From positions 1 to 12,018 of the forward strand of contig RXOD01005913.1 in NCBI GenBank assembly GCA_005223375.1: a DNA stretch of 12,018 nucleotides, written 5' to 3'. Below the pieces are notes generated by a model. The model was not told where the DNA came from. It ran no database searches and saw only the letters and a list, made by a program, of their open reading frames with translations. Shown here in pieces: positions 8,704 through 12,018 of this stretch. Each line of letters opens with the position of its first letter. Within the stretch, counting starts at the first letter, position 1. The translations under genes and the position numbers were made by a program. Source of the DNA: Amoebophrya sp. AT5.2. Its lineage: Eukaryota; Sar; Dinophyceae; Syndiniales; Amoebophryaceae.

Positions 8704-9552
8704 CGCTGAGCGTAAGGTCACCGAGACAATGCCCGAAAGCGTAAAGGCCGACAAACGAATTCACGGGCGGCAGAAGAAGACGGTGCTAGACAAGGTAGTT
8801 TAATCGTGCTGGACCTGGTCCTGGAACCGATATCCTATAACGACACCGACGCACAAATCATCTTGGGAGACGTAGAACTACAACGAACCGACAAAGACAG
8901 AAAGCCATGCGACGTCTTCACTTTCACAACCGATTGCAAAATCAAAGAAAGATGGACCAAGACCGAGCAGACGAGTGTACTCCGCCCAATTAATTTGAAT
9001 AGCAGTTGCAAAGCCAGCAAACTACTGTGCAAAATCGATGCCACCCGACATTGCAAGTACTGGAACGAGAGTCAGTAAGCTCAACAATACTTCCGCGACG
9101 CAATGCAACGATGAAGACGTAAAGCTCAGGACAGTTCGTTGTTGTTTCGTGCTGTGAAGCAAGTGCGCACCAGGTAGTGCTTCGTAGTTTTGTTATGCGT
9201 GGCGTAGTGCGCCGGTTATCAAAACAATGGTTTGCTCAGCCGCTAGCTCACTGCAGGCAGACTGGTGAACGGCAACGAAGGCCACATAGAGCACGAAGGC
9301 TGTACTACTCTGGTACGGACATGAGCTATAGAACCGTAATTAGTCACAGTAAGTCCATACATACACTTGTAGGTAGAAGGCCGAAAGTGTAATCGAATCG
9401 ACAAGCTAGGAAGCAACATAAAATACTTTGGTGTAGGGTCGACGACGCGAGCACCTCAACGAGTCGAGATTCCACTCTGACTCAATGAGACCGCGTGCCC
9501 GGCGGGCGAACGTCCAACTAGTGATCCACTAATGTGTCCGCACCAGCACGAG
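8704..9552. other. Spacer between retroelement tail and unknown gene
   Basis: I see no gene I can defend here. It should hold the upstream region of the unknown gene. One plus-strand frame stays open from about 8715 to 9078 with a protein-like composition but no ATG (see findings). The remainder, 9079-9552, has no long open frame with an ATG and no clear RNA structure. Confidence 0.5.
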
Positions 9553-9597
9553 GCGCAAGAATGCGTAATAGGCTACGTCGGAGCGCAAGAATGCGTA
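9553..9597 (-). repeat. 15-bp repeat at 30-nt spacing in the retroelement tail
   Basis: GCGCAAGAATGCGTA (plus strand) occurs at 9553-9567 and 9583-9597 exactly. Each copy can form a small 4-bp hairpin (CGCA/TGCG). Its position about 270-310 nt past the reverse-transcriptase stop fits a 3' terminal tandem repeat of a non-LTR element, but the element's end is not proved. Confidence 0.5.
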
Positions 9598-9862
9598 CTA
9601 GATAACATTGAGGGCATTTCTTTTACGTTAATATTGGTTACATGCGTAGCGTGCAGTTTTTTGTTTGAATTTTCAGCCACTTCTTCTTATTTTCGTTCAA
9701 GGAATGCAGCTTACTTGTCTGGGTTTTCTACTGCGTTTTCATTGGGTTTTTCGTACGTCGTCTTGCTTGTGGTAGATAGTTCGTTACAAAGTATTCAGTC
9801 GATCGCTCGCAGAAGAGCAATAGTACATTATGCGGTCGAGAGAGGAGTAGACAATAGCAGAA

Positions 9863-12018
9863 TTACTCGGTTTGATGCTCGCTACGCAGTGCCTGAAATG
9901 CCTGCCTTAGCTGTTTAAAAGTGGGGAAGCTCCTTCCATCTGTTAGCAGCGCCTCCACCTCGCCGGGGCCGTCCGAATCCTCCCCGTCGGATTCGTCCCT
10001 CTCCGCTTTTTCTGTAAGAATTTCCCAGTCTGGTGGGTAGTATTCTTTCCCTACTACCTGGGTGGTCGCAGATCCTTCCCTTTCGATGAGTGGCCCTCTC
10101 CAGTCACTGCTAGGCAGGAGAAGCACCTTTCTCCTGTTCCGCCTGAGCGCCGCTACGACCGCATTTTGAATAACGGGGTCCTTCTTGAGCGCTGCGTCCG
10201 GGAACCTGTGGATCGCGATTGTGTCCGCTTTGCCGCCGCTTCTTACCGCTTTCATTGCGGCAATTGCAAACTTGCGCGCCCGTACGTGCCCTAGCGGTAG
10301 GCATTCCTCGTCTGGAATGGTTGCTTGAAACGAGGTCTTCGTGCCCGCCGCAACTCGGACCGCGGCGCTTTCGTCCCCCGGGTAGATTTGCGCGTCGCAT
10401 CTGCTGATCGACCGCTTCTGTTCTTCTTTTCCCACGGTATGAGTTACCACTCTGCACCATACATCCCCTGTCATTGCGGCGCTCGGGACTGCTTTGCCGT
10501 CGCCTGCCAGCACTTCTTTCCTGGTCTCTGCTTCGTCCTGGTCGAGGCAGAAGCACGCAAGTGGCATAACAACTGGATTTTTCTCGAGGCCGTTCTGCGC
10601 GATAAATTTGAGAGCGGCCCTCCGAACAGATCTGCAGCAGGTTTTGATGATTTCTCGGGAGGTTTTCTTCGCCACCTCGTCTCCTTTGCTAGCAGCACAT
10701 CCCAAAAAGCGCAGGCGACTGCGGACTATGGCTTCGACGGCGAACTTCAGGGACGGGTCGTCTGCGGTGCCGGTTTCAACTAATCGCGCGACTAGTATGT
10801 GTCTCGCTCTTGACAGCGTACACCATTCGTGGATCCGCGCCGCGTCTGCTATCGTCACGTCCTTCTGGTGAGTTATGGCTCGCCGCGCAATAACTTCTCC
10901 AAAGTTTGTGGCCGTCCTCATTGCCGCCACGAATTTCTTTGCCGGGTCATCGCCGGTAAAAATGCTGCAGACATGGTAGCCAAATAGTTTGACTCCCTTC
11001 TGGACGCAGTATTTCCGGCCAAAGAGACGGAGAGCGGGCGCGACTGCTCTTTCTGCTTCGCGGATCCGCTCAGCTGCGCCCGGAGTGTCGGCGGCGACGA
11101 AGAGTGCTTCGCTTTTTTCGACCGCGAGGAAGAGCTCTGCCGTTGTCACGAAGTTTTCGACCGCGCCTTGTACTTCTTCGACCGCTGCCTTTAGGCGGCC
11201 GTCCGCGGCGGAGCGGTCGTCCGCGGGGATGGACACCTCTGTGTCGTCCACTACTGAGTGCGCGTCGGAGATGAATTGGCGGTAGTGGTGCTCTTCTGCT
11301 GCGGTCAGGCTTGTTCCGGTGTTGAGCCTGAAGATGTTTCGCGGGCGGGGTTCCGTTGATGGTGCTGCGCTCTCGTCTTGGCGGTACTCGTCGGCCACGT
11401 CTTCCAGGGTGTAGCTCTCGTCCGCGTAGATTGCGTCCATCATGTCCAGCTCCTTCGTCATTAGTTTCCCCGCCGCTCGAATTTGGGGAATAGAGACCAT
11501 GGCCTCCTCCGGGTGATAGATCCTTGCGAGAAATCTTTTGATGGCTTTGATGAGGGGAACGAGGATTACTTGTCCCAACAACATAGCTTCGGCCGTTCCC
11601 TGCATGCAGTACGTGCAGGACTTGACCTGGATGACGTGACTCCCGAGCGAGAAAGCGGCTTTCCTCTGGGCCAGCGAGAGCATTATGTACATAATGATCT
11701 GCGGTGGGAGGCCGAGGGCACGCAGCATCACAAACATAGCCCTCGGCGTCAGCGTGTCGAACATCATCCTGAGGTCGATGGAGAACTTGAACAGGAGCCT
11801 GGTGCTGCTCTTCTGCGCGACCCAGCACGCCTGCTGGTTGCGTCTCATGCCGGCGGTTGCCAGGCTGATATCCTTTATTCCGCCCGAAGCCATGGCGTCG
11901 TCCGTCGCTCCTTCCCTGTACTGCGCCTGCCTTATTTCTTCGCCGATGATCCGGGCTTTGATGCGCTGGGAGACGACGTCGCTGCAGACGATGCGCAGTT
12001 TGTTCGCGGCCTTGACTA
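9863..12018 (-). CDS. LINE-type reverse transcriptase, 5' end beyond window
   Basis: This is the RNA-dependent DNA polymerase ORF of a retrotransposon, which would copy element RNA at a nicked target. The frame is open from the window edge for 717 codons to the stop at 9863. Counting from the internal Met at 11893, the visible RT motifs are: finger region just before it (EEIRQAQYREGATDDAM), motif A with Asp40 (FSIDLRMMFDTL), motif B (QGTAEAM, about 98-104), motif D (AELFLAVEKSEAL, about 252-264) and a thumb-side VKLFGYHV (301-308). The expected YADD motif is not standard: VVDDT (214-218) fits the spacing to motif D best, while IPADD (222-226) and YADE (156-159) are alternatives. About 60 residues separate motifs B and C beyond the usual distance. 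The C-terminal third has no domain I recognise. It is free of stops, so it is either recent or under selection. Confidence 0.75.
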   Translation of the reverse strand, partial: VKAANKLRIVCSDVVSQRIKARIIGEEIRQAQYREGATDDAMASGGIKDISLATAGMRRNQQACWVAQKSSTRLLFKFSIDLRMMFDTLTPRAMFVMLRALGLPPQIIMYIMLSLAQRKAAFSLGSHVIQVKSCTYCMQGTAEAMLLGQVILVPLIKAIKRFLARIYHPEEAMVSIPQIRAAGKLMTKELDMMDAIYADESYTLEDVADEYRQDESAAPSTEPRPRNIFRLNTGTSLTAAEEHHYRQFISDAHSVVDDTEVSIPADDRSAADGRLKAAVEEVQGAVENFVTTAELFLAVEKSEALFVAADTPGAAERIREAERAVAPALRLFGRKYCVQKGVKLFGYHVCSIFTGDDPAKKFVAAMRTATNFGEVIARRAITHQKDVTIADAARIHEWCTLSRARHILVARLVETGTADDPSLKFAVEAIVRSRLRFLGCAASKGDEVAKKTSREIIKTCCRSVRRAALKFIAQNGLEKNPVVMPLACFCLDQDEAETRKEVLAGDGKAVPSAAMTGDVWCRVVTHTVGKEEQKRSISRCDAQIYPGDESAAVRVAAGTKTSFQATIPDEECLPLGHVRARKFAIAAMKAVRSGGKADTIAIHRFPDAALKKDPVIQNAVVAALRRNRRKVLLLPSSDWRGPLIEREGSATTQVVGKEYYPPDWEILTEKAERDESDGEDSDGPGEVEALLTDGRSFPTFKQLRQAFQALRSEHQTE

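Larger units (their letters stand above)
9553..12018 (-). mobile_element. Non-LTR (LINE-type) retrotransposon, 3' part
   Basis: The element is recognised from its reverse transcriptase ORF and a following non-coding tail with a short tandem repeat. No long terminal repeat, integrase or protease is seen. The 5' part, including any endonuclease domain, would lie beyond the window. The lower limit at 9553 is only the repeat's edge; I could not find a poly(A) tract or target-site duplication. Confidence 0.6.

Noticed and set aside
8599..8754. Extension of the unknown protein upstream to give a hydrophobic, targeting-like N terminus
   Set aside because: The upstream start is TTG, and the hydrophobic stretch is the translation of a pyrimidine tract ending in CAG, which is better read as a splice acceptor.
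1..12018. tRNA, rRNA, CRISPR array, spliced-leader gene or relic, long terminal repeats
   Set aside because: I saw no matching conserved sequence or repeat structure on either strand by eye; short or divergent examples could be missed.

Overview
The window looks like nuclear DNA of a protist. Genes are split by GT-AG introns, coding exons are richer in G+C than the spacers, and every gene I can support lies on the minus strand, head to tail with short spacers. That one-directional packing, the short introns, the pyrimidine-tract AG just upstream of one start codon and a LINE-type reverse transcriptase together suggest an alveolate of the dinoflagellate lineage, possibly a compact one such as a syndinian. 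The lineage is an inference. I found no spliced-leader relic and no taxonomic marker.

Layout, in the direction of transcription (high to low coordinates): (1) 12018-9863, the 3' part of a non-LTR retrotransposon reverse transcriptase ORF that runs off the window, followed by an A+T-richer tail ending in a 30-nt-period repeat near 9553-9597. (2) 8598-5932, a long protein I do not recognise: one 2-kb exon and then a run of very short introns and exons. (3) 5388-2877, a histidine-phosphatase (phosphoglycerate-mutase-like) protein with a long N-terminal extension. One 148-nt intron separates its RHG motif from its second catalytic histidine. (4) 1893-546, a CstF-64/Rna15-like mRNA 3'-end processing factor in three exons, with RRM, hinge and a Gly/Lys/Tyr-rich tail. 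(5) 277-1, a candidate first exon with a signal-peptide-like sequence and the start of a second exon, cut by the window edge.

The genes show no shared pathway; this looks like an ordinary stretch of co-oriented housekeeping and lineage-specific genes next to a retroelement. The points most worth a second look are the repeated sequence at intron boundaries (a 7-nt repeat in the phosphatase gene, AGGT/AGGTA in CstF-64), introns of 33-54 nt with tandem donor sites in the unknown gene, and the unusual catalytic region of the reverse transcriptase. I did not find convincing evidence of a wholly new system.
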